Both the position numbers and the translations under genes were made by a program. The notes under the pieces were generated by a model. That model was not told where the DNA came from and did no database searches. It worked only from the letters and a program-made list of their open reading frames with translations. Below are positions 1 to 11,295 of a stretch of 64,000 bases of DNA, piece by piece. This DNA is from Heterostelium album PN500 (lineage: Eukaryota; Evosea; Eumycetozoa; Acytosteliales; Acytosteliaceae): NCBI RefSeq assembly GCF_000004825.1, contig NW_008805089.1:992001-1056000 (forward strand), in the 5' to 3' direction. How positions within the stretch are numbered: the stretch's first letter is position 1; every line of letters begins with the position of its first letter.

Positions 1-123
1 TCACTTTCGAGAATAAATCAATTAAAAACAATATATTTAAAGAATTCATCCTAAATCCTTTTTGGTATAGTTTCGGAATTTAACATTTAAAAAATTATTT
101 TGAGAATGCAATTTCATCCCAAA

Positions 124-194
124 TCCTTATTGGTGTAGTGGTAACACATTAGTCTTTCACACTGAAACCCCGGGTTCGATTCCCGGATAGGGAG
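124..194 (+). tRNA. tRNA-Glu (UUC)
   Basis: A complete cloverleaf can be drawn. The acceptor arm 124-130 pairs with 187-193 (one G-U), the T arm contains GGTTCGATTCC, and the anticodon loop CTTTCAC carries TTC. There is no intron. The B box is intact. The gene is 71 bases long, one short of the usual 72 because of a short D loop. A 38-base dispersed sequence lies about 140 bases downstream. Confidence 0.95.
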
Positions 195-813
195 GTTCAT
201 CTTTATAAAAGTAATGTACCGCCTGCGGTAGAGCACACAATTTTAAAATTTTGCCCCTCAAAAATCACTGTTAAAATCTTTGAAAATAGAAGCTCTCCAC
301 CAAACATTCGCCTTAAATAGATTCTTCAGCTTAATATCAATACCTGTAATTTGTTGACTGATCATGAGCGCGCGCTCTACGTACGTATAATTAATGACTA
401 ATGATTTATACTCAGTAATGAAATTCGCATACCTATTGTTATTTTTCCTTTATACCGTAATTAACGTGAAATGAAGTTTTCACTTTATTATGAATGTACA
501 TTACTAGAAAATACTGGAGTTTAAGTTCAAAAATAATGAATAATAGGATAAAAGAAAAATGGTTTTTTGGTTGTACTAATGTTAAATAGTAACACTTTAA
601 TATATATAAAATAATCAATTTAAATCAATTAAAATATGTATTTATCAATTAAACAAACAAAATAAAGAACATTGTTATATTTTATCATCATTAGCATTAT
701 TATAGTATTAAATTAGTTATTCTTTAGTTATTATATATATAGGAACGTTTTTATTGTTAATCACCCCCTTTTAAAAACTAATTAAATACAGGATGTGTAT
801 ATAAAATTTAAAG
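195..813. other. Intergenic, AT-rich, downstream of tRNA-Glu
   Basis: No gene is seen. The part near 210-380 is less AT-rich than the rest and holds a 38-base sequence shared with 18180-18217. A CG-rich palindromic patch, GCGCGCGC, follows at 368-375. The remainder is low-complexity A+T. Confidence 0.6.
331..368 (+). repeat. 38-base dispersed sequence, copy 1
   Basis: These bases match 18180-18217 with a single mismatch (T/C at the middle), in the same orientation, and the similarity stops sharply on both sides. This copy is 137 bases beyond tRNA-Glu; the other copy lies beyond the LINE fragment near tRNA-Gln. Such placement suggests the end of a tRNA-targeting element, but the family is not identified. 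Confidence 0.6.
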
Positions 814-2550
814 TTATTTATTATTTGGATTAAAACTACGCATTAATTTTGCTGTATTATTTGAGGCATGAGGCTTTGGTTCCCAATGTTTATAATGTTC
901 AATACCTTCAGCCGGAATTCTCTTTAAAAGCCATTCCATTGCTCGATAATCATCGTTTCGTATGATATTAGACAATATAGGAGTTAGATGATCATTGTAT
1001 GATATCGATTGAATTGTACATTCTGTTTTATTTGCCATTAGCCATTCAGCCATGTCAAGCTTTCCATATTTAACAGCTAAATGTAATGTCATTCTAGAAC
1101 AGCCTTCAGTTCGATTATTGTGGAGCCATTGAGCGACTGGTAAGTTTCCATCTCTTGCAGCTATATCCATTCCCAGTGTTGAACAACCTTCACTACGATT
1201 CTCGTGCAACCATATTAAAATATCCATTCGATTTCTTTCAATAGCATAGTTCATTGCCTTATCAGTTGCACTGGTAATTCTATGAGTATGAAGATATTTA
1301 AGAACATCAAAGTGTTCATTCTTTACTGTGATGTCAAATGTATTCGAATTACAACCTTCAGTGCGATTCTGATGCAGCCAAGCTACAATTTCAGTAAAAC
1401 CATTCAAAGCAGCTGAGTGCATAACATTCGAATTGAATTGAAAGTGATGATGTTGATTCCAGTGGAACCATTGAATGATGCTTAAATTACCAAAAATTGC
1501 AGCATCAACAATTGGATTCGTTTGCGCAAAAGGATTTTGACTAGCTATTTGATCACTTTTATTTTCGAATAGCCATTCTATTGCTTTCAAGTGACCTTTG
1601 CAAGATGCTTTATTGATCGCACTGCCAACTGGACATGATGGTATCCTAACGTTGATCCAGTTCAGCATCTCTATATTACCATTTTCAGCTGCACCTTCTA
1701 TTGCTTCTTCTGGATTGGTGACAATATTATGATTGTAAAGCATTTGCAAAACATTGAAATTGTTCTCTCTTGCCGCCAAACCAAAGAGATTATCGACTTC
1801 ATCATCCTCATTGAACGACGTTACATCCTTATTCTCACGTAATAAATACTCCACTACGTTATCATGTCCTGCTATGATCGCATTATGATACATCATACTG
1901 TACTTTCGGTCACTGGATCTGTTTGTCGCTAAATAGTCGATCATGTCAACTCGACCTACTTTGGCAGCCGTATCAAAAGGTGACACGGTTAATCGCGTAT
2001 ACTCAATGGTACTACTGAATTTCGCTGTCTTTGAATCGCGCTCCATTATGTACTTTAGAATGTCCATGCTATGTGAAAACGGAGCTTCTATCATTGCTTG
2101 ATTGAAATTCAATTTGGTTGCTACTACCGACTCTTCACAGAGGTATCTGATAATGTCAAACTTTGAGTATCGCACTGCATAGCGAAGCACATCGTTATGA
2201 TAGTTTAACAACTTATCTTTTCTTAGTACATCAATCTTTACTTCTTCCATAAGATAGCGTAGCATTCTCAGACTTCCAAACTTGATTGCATTGATAATGG
2301 TTTTAGAGCTGCATATATTGTCACAATTACTATTGTTGTTATTGTTTCTCTCAAAGTATTGATGCAACAAATCTAAATAACCATTACCAGCGATCACCTC
2401 TGTATTATTAATCAATTCATGCCACCTATAGGTTTTACTATTCAATTTATTTGAGAATATTAAACTATGTATATATTTAAAACAATCTATAAAGATATAG
2501 TTAAATAAAAATTTATTATTAAATAATCTTATAATTAATGATTTATCCAT
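814..2550 (-). CDS. Dictyostelid ankyrin-repeat protein (578 aa)
   Basis: A single-exon protein of 578 residues. After a hydrophobic N-terminal stretch (roughly 1-35, typical of this family) it consists of about fifteen degenerate ankyrin-type repeats with the dictyostelid pattern of an aromatic-rich helix followed by WLH.NRTEGC (for example near residues 400, 460 and 490). A poly-Asn run sits near residue 70. The N-terminus starts MDKSL, like the ankyrin gene at 12832, so the two are paralogues of a large amoeba family whose function is mostly unknown. The start is the first ATG and aligns with the paralogue. A decayed copy of its 5' half lies just upstream at 2660-3095. Confidence 0.85.
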   Translation of the reverse strand: MDKSLIIRLFNNKFLFNYIFIDCFKYIHSLIFSNKLNSKTYRWHELINNTEVIAGNGYLDLLHQYFERNNNNNSNCDNICSSKTIINAIKFGSLRMLRYLMEEVKIDVLRKDKLLNYHNDVLRYAVRYSKFDIIRYLCEESVVATKLNFNQAMIEAPFSHSMDILKYIMERDSKTAKFSSTIEYTRLTVSPFDTAAKVGRVDMIDYLATNRSSDRKYSMMYHNAIIAGHDNVVEYLLRENKDVTSFNEDDEVDNLFGLAARENNFNVLQMLYNHNIVTNPEEAIEGAAENGNIEMLNWINVRIPSCPVGSAINKASCKGHLKAIEWLFENKSDQIASQNPFAQTNPIVDAAIFGNLSIIQWFHWNQHHHFQFNSNVMHSAALNGFTEIVAWLHQNRTEGCNSNTFDITVKNEHFDVLKYLHTHRITSATDKAMNYAIERNRMDILIWLHENRSEGCSTLGMDIAARDGNLPVAQWLHNNRTEGCSRMTLHLAVKYGKLDMAEWLMANKTECTIQSISYNDHLTPILSNIIRNDDYRAMEWLLKRIPAEGIEHYKHWEPKPHASNNTAKLMRSFNPNNK

Positions 2551-2659
2551 TTTAAATATATATGATTAGCTAATTGTTGTTGCGACTGATCCTCCGGTAA
2601 TACAAACAATAATTTGATCCAAAAAAAAATTAAAATTAAATATTTTTTACAAGAAATCA

Positions 2660-3095
2660 GAAGTTAAAATTCTGCATGCACTTTAGAATGTTGAGTCTTC
2701 TTGTGTAGTAAAAAGTGTTACGCTATCTCCATGCTATGTGAAAACGGTGCCGCTACCATTGACTTATCAAATTTAATTTGGTGGCTACTCGGTACGATTA
2801 ATTAACAGATTATCATTTCAACAGAGATCTTCCATAAGATATCATTGCCAAACTTGAATCTATAAAAGCTACATATTATTTTGTTGTTATCTTATCGTTG
2901 TTACTGTCTCTCAAAGTATGGACACAACAAATCTAAATAACCATTATAAGTCATCGTCTCTGTATTATCAATTTATCTTTTTGTTTTACTAACTATATGT
3001 ATATTAGCAATAAATATAAATTTATAAATATTTATATAAAATAAAAATTATTATTCAAAATTCTTTTAATTTTCGAAGATTTATCGATTTTTTTA
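2660..3095 (-). pseudogene. Decayed partial copy of the ankyrin gene 5' half
   Basis: Blocks here match the neighbouring gene in the same order and orientation. For example 2721-2800 resembles 2050-2140 (shared CCATGCTATGTGAAAACGG) and 2890-2960 resembles 2330-2400 (shared CAACAAATCTAAATAACCAT). Between the blocks there are deletions, and no frame is open. It looks like a tandem duplicate of the first third of the ankyrin gene that has been decaying without constraint. Only the N-terminal region and first repeats are represented. Confidence 0.8.
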
Positions 3096-3316
3096 AACTC
3101 TTTTTGTTTGAATGTTCGATTGATTAATCATTAAACAACATGAATTGTTGTTGTGAATCACATCGACACCCCAATAATAATAAATCCAACCTTTTTTATT
3201 TTTAAATTACGTGATTTTTTTTAAAATGGATCAACCTAAAAAAAAAATATTTGTTAATTTATTTGATTTTTAATTTTATCATTTAAATTACATTAAATAT
3301 ATATAGATAGATAATA

Positions 3317-4206
3317 ATGAATTCATTATTAGCAGCAACAATATCTACAGGTGTTTGTTGTCTTTTATGGCTAAAAATATGTCAAATATCAGCACATAAA
3401 AAGATATTGACATCTCCTCAAACAAGAAAACTTGTATGTTACTCATTACTACTTTTATTATCATTCGAAAGATAAGAATTAATCAAATTATTAAATATTA
3501 ATTTAAATTATGATTTATTACATATTAGATACATATTGGTACAGGATTTATATTTATTTTTACATGGGGATTGTTTCCAGTTCATAATGCAATGTCTAGA
3601 TTCTGCGCAGCTCTGATCCCTGGCATCGTCACACTTCAATTCTCATTGATTGGCTTTGGTGTTATGAAAGATCAACAAACCGTCAATTCAATGTCTAGAA
3701 CAGGTGATCCAAGAGAACTTCTGCTTGGTCCTGCAAGCTACGGAGTCATCTTTGTAGTAACTAGTATTGTCTACTGGATGCATTCACCCATCGGTATAAC
3801 TGCACTATCAATGTTATTTGTTGGTGATGGTTTTGCAGGTTTAGTAAGTTGCTCTTTGTACTAATATAAAAGTTGTAGATTACTAATGCTCTCATTTAAC
3901 TATCTATATATATATATATAGATTGGTCAAGAAATTAAAACTTCAAGGTTACCACATAATAAATCTAAAACAGTTGGTGGAACATTGGCATTCATAGTTT
4001 CTTCGATTGTATTTACACCGATACTATTATATATTGTACAGTGTTATGGTTATCTAGCAAACTTTTCTATTATAGAGTATATGCCATCACTCTTTGTTGT
4101 AACTATTATATGCGCAGCCGTCGAATCTATTCCACTAGAGGATTGGGATAATATCACTGTATTCCTAACATGTGTTGGTTCCTTAATGTTAATGGGATGG
4201 ACATAA
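3317..4206 (+). CDS. Polyprenol kinase family protein (phytol/farnesol/dolichol kinase-like)
   Basis: Three exons: 3317-3433, 3529-3843, 3922-4206, all in phase 0, giving about 238 residues. The protein is almost entirely membrane-spanning (about 6 segments). The family signature for CTP-dependent polyprenol kinases is visible in the middle: VGDGFAGLIG, then SRLPHNKSKTVGGT, matching the GD-G-A-D-IG and K-S--G-- pattern of phytol kinase VTE5 and farnesol kinase. The expected reaction is phosphorylation of a free isoprenoid alcohol in an ER-type membrane. The length fits farnesol/phytol kinases better than the longer dolichol kinases. The substrate cannot be decided from sequence. Confidence 0.8.
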
Positions 4207-4670
4207 ACTAACTATTTATATATATATGTGACGATCATTAAAATTATTATACATCAAATTAAATCACGCGCGTGCTTGTATAAAAATATTAAAAACTAAC
4301 TAGCTACAAATCTAAATGTATTACAATAAATAATAAAATATAACAAATAAGTGTTTTTTTGTTTGATTTGCAAATCATTTTTTTTTGTTAATCGGCAAAA
4401 TCGCAAAGGGAAATTTCAAAATCGGGCATTGAATGATCACCATTTTTCTTTTAATTTATTAAATATTTTTTTTTTTTTTTTTTTGTTTTAGTGTCAAAAC
4501 AGACACTCACACCCACTTTCACACCTCTGTAACAATCACATCATACATATCAACAAATTCGACTGACTATTTATATATAATTATCTTTTTTTTTTAATTC
4601 AATATATTTTTTTAGATATCTTTTATTTATTTTTCTTTGTATTTTATTTTATATTTTATATTTTTTTTAA
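4207..4670. other. Intergenic/promoter region before the mitochondrial carrier
   Basis: Mostly poly-A/T tracts, including T runs at 4468-4483 and 4587-4596. The only structured part is a CA-rich stretch at 4504-4525. No coding sequence is seen. Confidence 0.5.
4504..4525 (+). promoter_or_regulatory. CA-rich element resembling a dictyostelid G-box
   Basis: CACTCACACCCACTTTCACA and following CC stand out in otherwise A/T DNA, about 150 bases before the carrier start codon. Dictyostelium G-boxes bound by GBF are G/T-rich or C/A-rich repeats of this kind. The assignment rests on composition and position only. Confidence 0.3.
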
Positions 4671-5816
4671 ATGGTAAAATGAATGAACATCAATAATTTA
4701 TTTTTAACTATCATTTCTAATTTCATATTATTATTATTATTAGTCAAACAATAGTCAAGTACCAACAAAAGTTCAATATGAAGAGCAACCAAAACCACCT
4801 TTTTATGCAAATTTGATTGCTGGTGGAATTGCAGGTATCATTGGTGCCACCACTATCTTCCCAATCGATATGATAAAGACTAGATTGCAGAATCAAAAGG
4901 TACTACCCAATGGACAGAGAACATATAACGGTGCACTCGATTGTGCGAGAAAGATCATCGCCAATGAAGGTGGTGTTCGTGCACTCTATCGTGGTTTGTC
5001 TGCCAATCTCGTTGGTATCACACCAGAGAAAGCACTAAAGTTGGCTGTCAACGATCAGTTGCGTCAGATACTACAGGGCGATGCCAAGACAATTACGATC
5101 GGTCAAGAGGTGTTGGCCGGTGCCGGTGCTGGTTTCTGTCAGGTGATTGCCACCAACCCGATGGAGATCGTCAAGATTCGTATGCAGATCAGTGGTGAAG
5201 GTGGTGCGAAAGCATCGCTGCGTGAGGTCGTCTCTGAACTCGGACTGCGTGGACTCTACAAAGGAACTGCCGCTACACTGTTGCGTGACGTGCCATTCTC
5301 CATGGTCTATTTCTCGATGTATGCACGTATCAAAGGTTACTTCACAGACAAGCAAACCGGTCATATCTCACTTGGTCACATCCTTCTCTCTGGTATTATA
5401 GCTGGTAGTTTCGCAGCGTCATTCAGCACACCGATGGATGTAATCAAAACAAGAATTCAAGTTAAACCAAAACCAGGTGATCCAACATATAACGGTATCA
5501 TAGATTGTGTACAGAAAACATTAAGTAAGCAAAGAAAACAAACAAAACAAAACAAAACAAACAAAAATAATCTTTATTAACTTTATCATTTTAAAATCAT
5601 CATTATAATAGAAAATGAAGGACCAAAAGCATTTACTAAAGGATTAGTTCCAAGAATTATGATTATAAGTCCATTGTTTGGTATTACATTGGTTGTATAT
5701 GAAATTCAAAAGAAAGTAAGTTATTATCTATAACAATATAATAATATTATATTCATACTAAAAATTTATTATTATTTTAGATATTTGCATACACTCACAA
5801 CAAGAATAAGCAATAA
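4671..5816 (+). CDS. Mitochondrial carrier, glutamate-carrier type (SLC25A18/22-like)
   Basis: Four exons: 4671-4673 (only the ATG), 4744-5524, 5612-5715, 5781-5816; about 333 residues. Three repeats of the mitochondrial carrier fold are present with their signatures PIDMIKTRLQ, PMEIVKIRMQ and PMDVIKTRIQ. Segments such as NLVGITPEKALKLAVND, EVLAGAGAGFCQVIATNP and TAATLLRDVPFSMVYF are those of the glutamate/H+ symporters of the inner membrane, so glutamate import is the likely role. No ATG precedes the first conserved residues in exon 2 without a stop, and joining the ATG at 4671 across a 70-base GTAAAA..TTATTAG intron gives an open N-terminus MSNNSQVPTKV. The last exon codes only 11 residues. 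Confidence 0.88.
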
Positions 5817-6785
5817 GTTATTATAAGTTCACATAGGTCATATAAATAAATAATAACAATATTATTATAAAACTTTAAAAATCACAAAATTATTAATTAA
5901 CTTTTTAGTGACATTAGAATTAACATGTCAAGTAATATATATAATCACACACACAAATATTTCGAAACGAATAGATTAAAGTTAAGCGAATATTAATTAT
6001 ATATTGATGTGGATCATCCATTTTCCAATGATTGATGATGGTGTGATAATACAGAACATCGAATTTAATGAATAGGAGATGTGTTTACCATATCAAGTGA
6101 ATTTTGATGTGAGAAAAATATCTAAAAAATAATAAATTATCTTATTTATACAATGAAAATGACAAACCATACATATAACTCATTGTATAAAAGGATAGAA
6201 TCAGTGATTTAAGGATATGATAATTATGATAGTGTGTGTGTGGAGTGGAGTGTGAAAAAGATGTGAACTCTCTCATTGTAAAAAAATAATTAACCACAAC
6301 CCACACTTGACAAACAAACATTGAAACAATGAGTGGTTTTATTGATATTCATCCATTCATCAAATTAATATTAATGGAGTGTATAACAATCAAAAAAAAA
6401 ATATAATAAAAAAGAAATTCGTCTGATAATAAAGAACTCACTTTATCTATTTGTTTTTGAAAAAACAAACCTAAAATATTTATTAAATCAAATAATTAGA
6501 AGAAAACGTATAGATAGATAATTATCTCTAGATAAAATAGTGATTTAATATTATTCATAGTAATCAGACAGATATTTAATTATCCAATCTATCTCTATCT
6601 CTATCTTTTTTTTTATTTTTATATTTTTTTTGTTTGTTAGTCCAGATCAAATTTACATTCTTTTATCAATATTACATTTTTTAATTTAATTAAATAATAA
6701 TTATATTTATATGTATTATTAAATAATAAATAAAAATAAATAAAATAATAATTTGTAGAGAATAATAAATAAATAAAAGATAGTT
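5817..6785. other. Long intergenic region with a GT-rich element
   Basis: AT-rich, without open frames of note. At 6232-6254 there is a run GTGTGTGTGTGGAGTGGAGT followed by GTG, which is G-box-like in composition and 530 bases before the TPR gene. The rest is A/T tracts and probable UTR sequence of the two flanking genes. Confidence 0.45.
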
Positions 6786-8501
6786 ATGATGTTGACAACA
6801 TTACCACAAGCACAAGCACTAAAAGAAAAAGGAAATTTGGAACTTTGGAATAAAAATTATGTGGGTGCGTTGGAATATTTCGATAAAGCAATCGATGCAG
6901 ATCCAAACAATATGGAACTACCACTCTCGAGAGCAGCAGCACTAAATTCTTCTGGAAATTTCGATGCCGCCATCTTGGAGTGTCAGAAAACCGTTGATAT
7001 GGTAAATAAGATCAATATGGACGATGACGACGAAGACAATGACCAAGCTGCGCAGTCCAACAACACTATACAACCTCCACTCGATCAAGACGATATGGCA
7101 CGTATCCTGCAGATGAAATCGAGAGCCTATGCAAGAATGGGAACTGCCTACTTGGGAAGCTGTAAGTTTTCAGAGTCGAAACGTTGCATCGTCAAGGCTA
7201 TCAATACCTACAATTGTGTGGAGTTTGAAGAGATGCTAACATGGATCAACGAGCTGATAAAGTTGTCGACCACCGAAGCAAAGACACTCTTCAAGCAAGC
7301 CAACCAACTTTACTACGAGAAGCGCTATGATGAAGCGACCTCGATGTACACTGAAGCGATCGCCATCGATAAATTCAACAATATCTTGTATGCCAATCGT
7401 TCAATGTCCTATTGCAAACAAAAGAAATTCAAAGAGGCAATAGAAGATGCTAATACTTCAATAGAAATACAAGAGACTGATAAACAATTTAATTATTTAG
7501 TAAGTAAACTAACCATATATATATTTATAATTATATCAATATTAATTATCAATATTATTATTATTATTATTATTTTAGCCATATTATTCAAAAGCAAATG
7601 CATTGTATGCACAGTCTGAATATCAAGAATCATTGGTTTATTATAATGAAGCATTAAAGTTAAAGACTGATTCTGCTCCAATACAAAAGAAGATTAAAAA
7701 GATAAATTTACTTTTGGTATGTTAATTTAAAGATTATAATGAATATATTATTATTAATTCATATACTAATATAAATATTTTTAAATAATTCTATAGAAAG
7801 GAAAACAACCAGTAAAAACAAAGAAGAAATCAACAAAGAATAATAATAATAATAGTAAAAATAATAATAAGAATAAAAACAAGAATAATAATAATGTTGA
7901 AAGTAATACAACTACAACTACAACAACCACCACTACAGCTACATCAAGCCATCCTACTAGTAGTAGAATTGCAATGATTGATAGATTTAGAAAAGAGTCG
8001 ATCGGATTTGAAGAGGATGAGATTCAAGATACTAGAAATGATGATGCCGTTAGTGAAGTGCCTGCCGATGCTCATGAAATGACAACCGCTCCAAGAGTGT
8101 CTGATACAGTCTCTGAAATATCTGAAGCATCCGAATTTAGAACACCTCCAACAACCAACAATACTAAAAGTATCATACAAAGATTGAATGATATGGAGAA
8201 ACAGAAACAACAACAACAACAAAAGTCGTTAAATACAATCGATGAAGAGGAGATAGAACAACATCTAGAAGATGAACAAGAAGAGAATGAAGAACTACAA
8301 CAAAACCACCACCACCACCATCATCATATTCAAGAAGAGGAAGTTGAGGAAGGTGAGGAAGAAGAAAAAGAGTATGAGGATGATATTGTACAACAAGAAC
8401 CAAGTGATGAAGAAGAAAAAGATGAAGAGTTACCAATAGACAAACAAAAGAATCAAACTGCCACTAAAAAGAAGCCAGTTGCAATGCCAAGCTATCAATA
8501 G
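6786..8501 (+). CDS. TPR-repeat protein with acidic, Asn/Thr-rich tail
   Basis: Three exons: 6786-7499, 7579-7716, 7797-8501, all phase 0; 518 residues. The N-terminal half holds two TPR groups: one at about 8-65 (ALKEKGNLELWNKNYVGALE, STI1/Hop-like) and one at about 165-285, whose last motif is coded by exon 2. The second half is low complexity: Lys/Asn-rich, a Thr run, then a very acidic region with a seven-His run near residue 445. TPR units of this type bind chaperone C-termini, so a co-chaperone role is possible. The first two codons are both ATG; either may start translation. No catalytic domain is seen. Confidence 0.8.
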
Positions 8502-8698
8502 TTAAATTATTTCGAATATTAAATATAATATATTTTATTTAAATAAAATTAATGTATCTAATAATAAATTAATTGGTGTGATTGATCATGAATTGCTTGT
8601 ATTTTTTGAACATATTTATTTTATTTTTTTTACTTTTTTAATTATTTTTTGAATAATAATTAATCATATTTATAAATATAGATAGATATATTAATATA

Positions 8699-9602
8699 AT
8701 GACAGATTCACAAACAATTGATAGTCAAACTATTGATGAAATAGAGAGAAGAGTTGGACAATTGGAAATAGCGTTACTTGGATATCAGCCATATTCAAGT
8801 GATAGTGTACTGAGTCAACCGTTACCCAATACATCGGGTGCATCTGCAACACAATTGTTGATTCAAAACATACAGCAGCTACATCAACAACAGACACAAT
8901 CACCATTGATCACTGGTAATAGAAAACGATCTAATACAACCACCTCATCGACATCGCCACTTCCAAACATACCACTCGAAACTCTAGTAGATCAAATCGA
9001 TCGATTCAAATCAACTTTACAACATATAAAATCAGATCATGAATCAATCAATCAATTTATGACTTTATGTATGTAAAATTATAGATATCATGTTATAATA
9101 AATAACAATGCAATGATGTAATTTATTAATCTAATATATATATATATTATCAGATAAAGAGAATGAAAAATTGTTTAGCGAGATTGCAGAGAATGATGAG
9201 TTATTGACACCGGTTGAGAAGTTGTCCATTATATTGTCGGCAGAGGATGAGATCATTTATACAGCAAACTATTTACAAAAGATAGCGGAACTAGAGAAAT
9301 TCATTAATCCAACTACTTTAGAGTCAATACCCTCTATGATCACACAGTTACAGCCAATCGAATCATTACACAATGAACAACAGGCAATCACCATTGCACT
9401 TAACAAGAAATTAGAATCAAGAATACAATCATATAATGATATTGTAACTATCAATCAAAAACAAACCAACTTTTAAATTTATTTTTAATAACTAACAAAC
9501 TAATCGAATCGAATCATTATCATTAATCTATAGATTGAATCACTTTCAATGAAATTTGCTTATTGGGATAAAGTGTTGACAGATCTAGAAAAGAAAAAGT
9601 AA
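8699..9602 (+). CDS. Dynactin subunit 3 (p24) homologue
   Basis: Three exons: 8699-9068, 9154-9443, 9534-9602; about 242 residues. The C-terminal two thirds is a helical, coiled-coil protein that follows vertebrate dynactin p24: TPVEKLSIILSAEDEIIYTA corresponds to the region around KLQFILAEEQFIL, and the last exon (MKFAYWDKVLTDLE) to the KQFVQWDELL end. It would sit in the dynactin shoulder and help dynein-driven transport. The N-terminal 100 residues carry a Gln/Ser-rich insert typical of dictyostelid proteins. The family is poorly conserved, so the call rests on length, helical pattern and the C-terminal motif. Confidence 0.72.
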
Positions 9603-9872
9603 ACCAAGTTGAACTTTAGATGAATGAAATATATACACTGATGTTGTTGTTGTTAACATTATTTATTAAAGAACATCAACCAACCAACCACCAACTACTA
9701 ATAAACCCAACAATGCTTGTAACTCTATTGAACCATATATAAATCATACGAATTCAATTATCATTATTGAATGTAATTAAAAATAAAACAAAAAAAAAAT
9801 AACTAATATTTACTATAAATATGTGTTTGATTTATTACTTATTATCGATCTTAATATATATAACGCTTATTC

Positions 9873-10227
9873 TTATTTATTATTATTCTTTTGTTGTAAT
9901 TCTTTATTTTTCTCTAAAAGATATTCTAAATTCCATGCTTTCAATTTATCCTGTTTATATATTAGATAGATGTGAAATTTGATTAGTATGTATGAACACA
10001 ATGAATTGATTCGATTGATCTGGACCTACTTTAATGCAAACTTGATATTCTTCCCATTCTTCTTGACATTCTGCACTGGTGTTACCCTTTAAGAAACTGT
10101 TGCTATACCATTTATAAAAACATTGATCGTGTCTATCTTTTAAATCTTTACATGCAGTTGGATCCAACATTGGATGTTTCTCTTTGTTATTCTGTGTTTG
10201 TTGTTGTGGTTGTTGTTGATTCGACAT
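9873..10227 (-). CDS. Mdm35/TRIAP1 family twin CX9C protein
   Basis: Two exons on the minus strand, 10030-10227 and 9873-9950, joined in phase 0; 91 residues. Twin CX9C motifs are present (CKDLKDRHDQC and CQEEWEEYQVC), separated by KWYSNSFLKGN, which is the TRIAP1/Mdm35 arrangement. Members are small intermembrane-space proteins that partner PRELI/Ups lipid-transfer proteins and are imported by the Mia40 pathway. The N-terminal 17 residues are a Gln/Asn run added in this lineage. The 3' exon adds a Lys-rich helix that matches the tail of the family. Confidence 0.88.
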
Positions 10228-11090
10228 CTTTATATATTTATTAATAAATTACAAGTGTAATTAATTTAAAACAAAGTTTCATTCGTTTTTTAAACATTGC
10301 AAAAAATATTTTTTTAAAACAAATCATGATGACATTTAACTTTTTTTTATAACAATCTCTGTTAATATATGTTATATAATTTAATCAGTGACATATATAT
10401 GATTTATCATTAAATTGATATAATGTAGTCTATATATATTCAACACAACTTAGGCTTACTCCTACTCTCAAATAGTTAGAACCTGGATAGTATCCACTTC
10501 CGCATATCATATATTGACGACATTCATTATTGAAGGCGTTCTGGCCCAAATAAACATATTATATAATAATTTTGTCTAACTAGGCACAGCATTCTGATAG
10601 TTTGGTCACCCAATAAGAAAAATTTTACAGGTCAATCCATCATTCAAATGACGTTGGCCAAGGGTTGTAATTTACTTAATTTAAGTATATCAATTCCCAA
10701 ATATATATATATATTTTTTAAAGTTACCTCTTATCTTGAGGAGAAACTTATGGATTTTTATTTTAGTATTAAGTGAATCACTCTCCTGAGAGGTGATTGG
10801 TTTGATTGGATTAGTTTTTGGGGTTTTTAATTGCTTAGCTTGGGATGGTTTTGATTAGTTAATTGCTTAGTATTGAGATGGTTGAGATGGTTTGAGATGG
10901 TTTGGCTTGGCTAATTGCTTTGCCTGAGATGGTTATTCTGGATTTGATTGGTCAGACACAACACAGATTTTGGTATTTGGCTGGTGAATTTCAACACTAT
11001 TGCCCAAGGATAATAAGGCAAAGGAAAGACCACTTTAGTCAAAACCCAGGCGTGGGGTCCAAATAAAAAAATTGCCTACATCATTCAAAT
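10228..11090. other. Repeat-bearing intergenic region before tRNA-Ser
   Basis: No gene is seen. 10780-10960 is built from imperfect copies of GAGATGGTT(T) and TTGGATTGG-like units. The segment around 10549 (GGCCCAAATAAA) recurs at 11056 (GGTCCAAATAAA) just before tRNA-Ser. A relic of the tRNA-Ser 5' end lies at 10639. The GC content is higher than in normal intergenic DNA here, suggesting old inserted sequence. Confidence 0.5.
10639..10670 (+). repeat. Degenerate copy of the tRNA-Ser 5' flank and 5' end
   Basis: ATCATTCAAATGAC at 10639-10652 is identical to 11080-11093, which spans the 5' border of tRNA-Ser. The next bases (GGCCAAGGGTTGTAA) resemble the D-arm AGCCAAGTGGTTACGG of the gene. 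The copy stops there, so it is not a functional tRNA. It is probably debris of a duplicated tRNA locus or of an element that picked up this end. Confidence 0.5.
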
Positions 11091-11171
11091 GACACCTTAG
11101 CCAAGTGGTTACGGCGATTGACTAGAAATCAATTCCCTTCGGGGGCGCAGGTTCGAATCCTGCAGGTGTCG
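11091..11171 (+). tRNA. tRNA-Ser (AGA)
   Basis: Acceptor arm 11091-11097 (GACACCT) pairs perfectly with 11164-11170. The anticodon stem ATTGA/TCAAT encloses a loop with AGA, there is a long variable arm (CCCTTCGGGG) as in type II tRNAs, and the T arm has GGTTCGAATCC. There is no intron. Fragments of the same gene lie on both sides (10639-10670 and, inverted, 11779-11798). Confidence 0.95.
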
Positions 11172-11295
11172 AATAGTTTATAAAGCCAGCGATTCCCATA
11201 AAGTCGCGCCATGATGATTAATTAAAATACGTACAAAGAAATAGATATATAATAAAGATAACAATAAATTACATCCAAAGCCAAAAAGTGTGGTG

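Noticed and set aside
11185-11205. CCCATAA motif downstream of tRNA-Ser, similar to an snRNA promoter element
   Set aside because: A single short match, with no recognisable RNA following.
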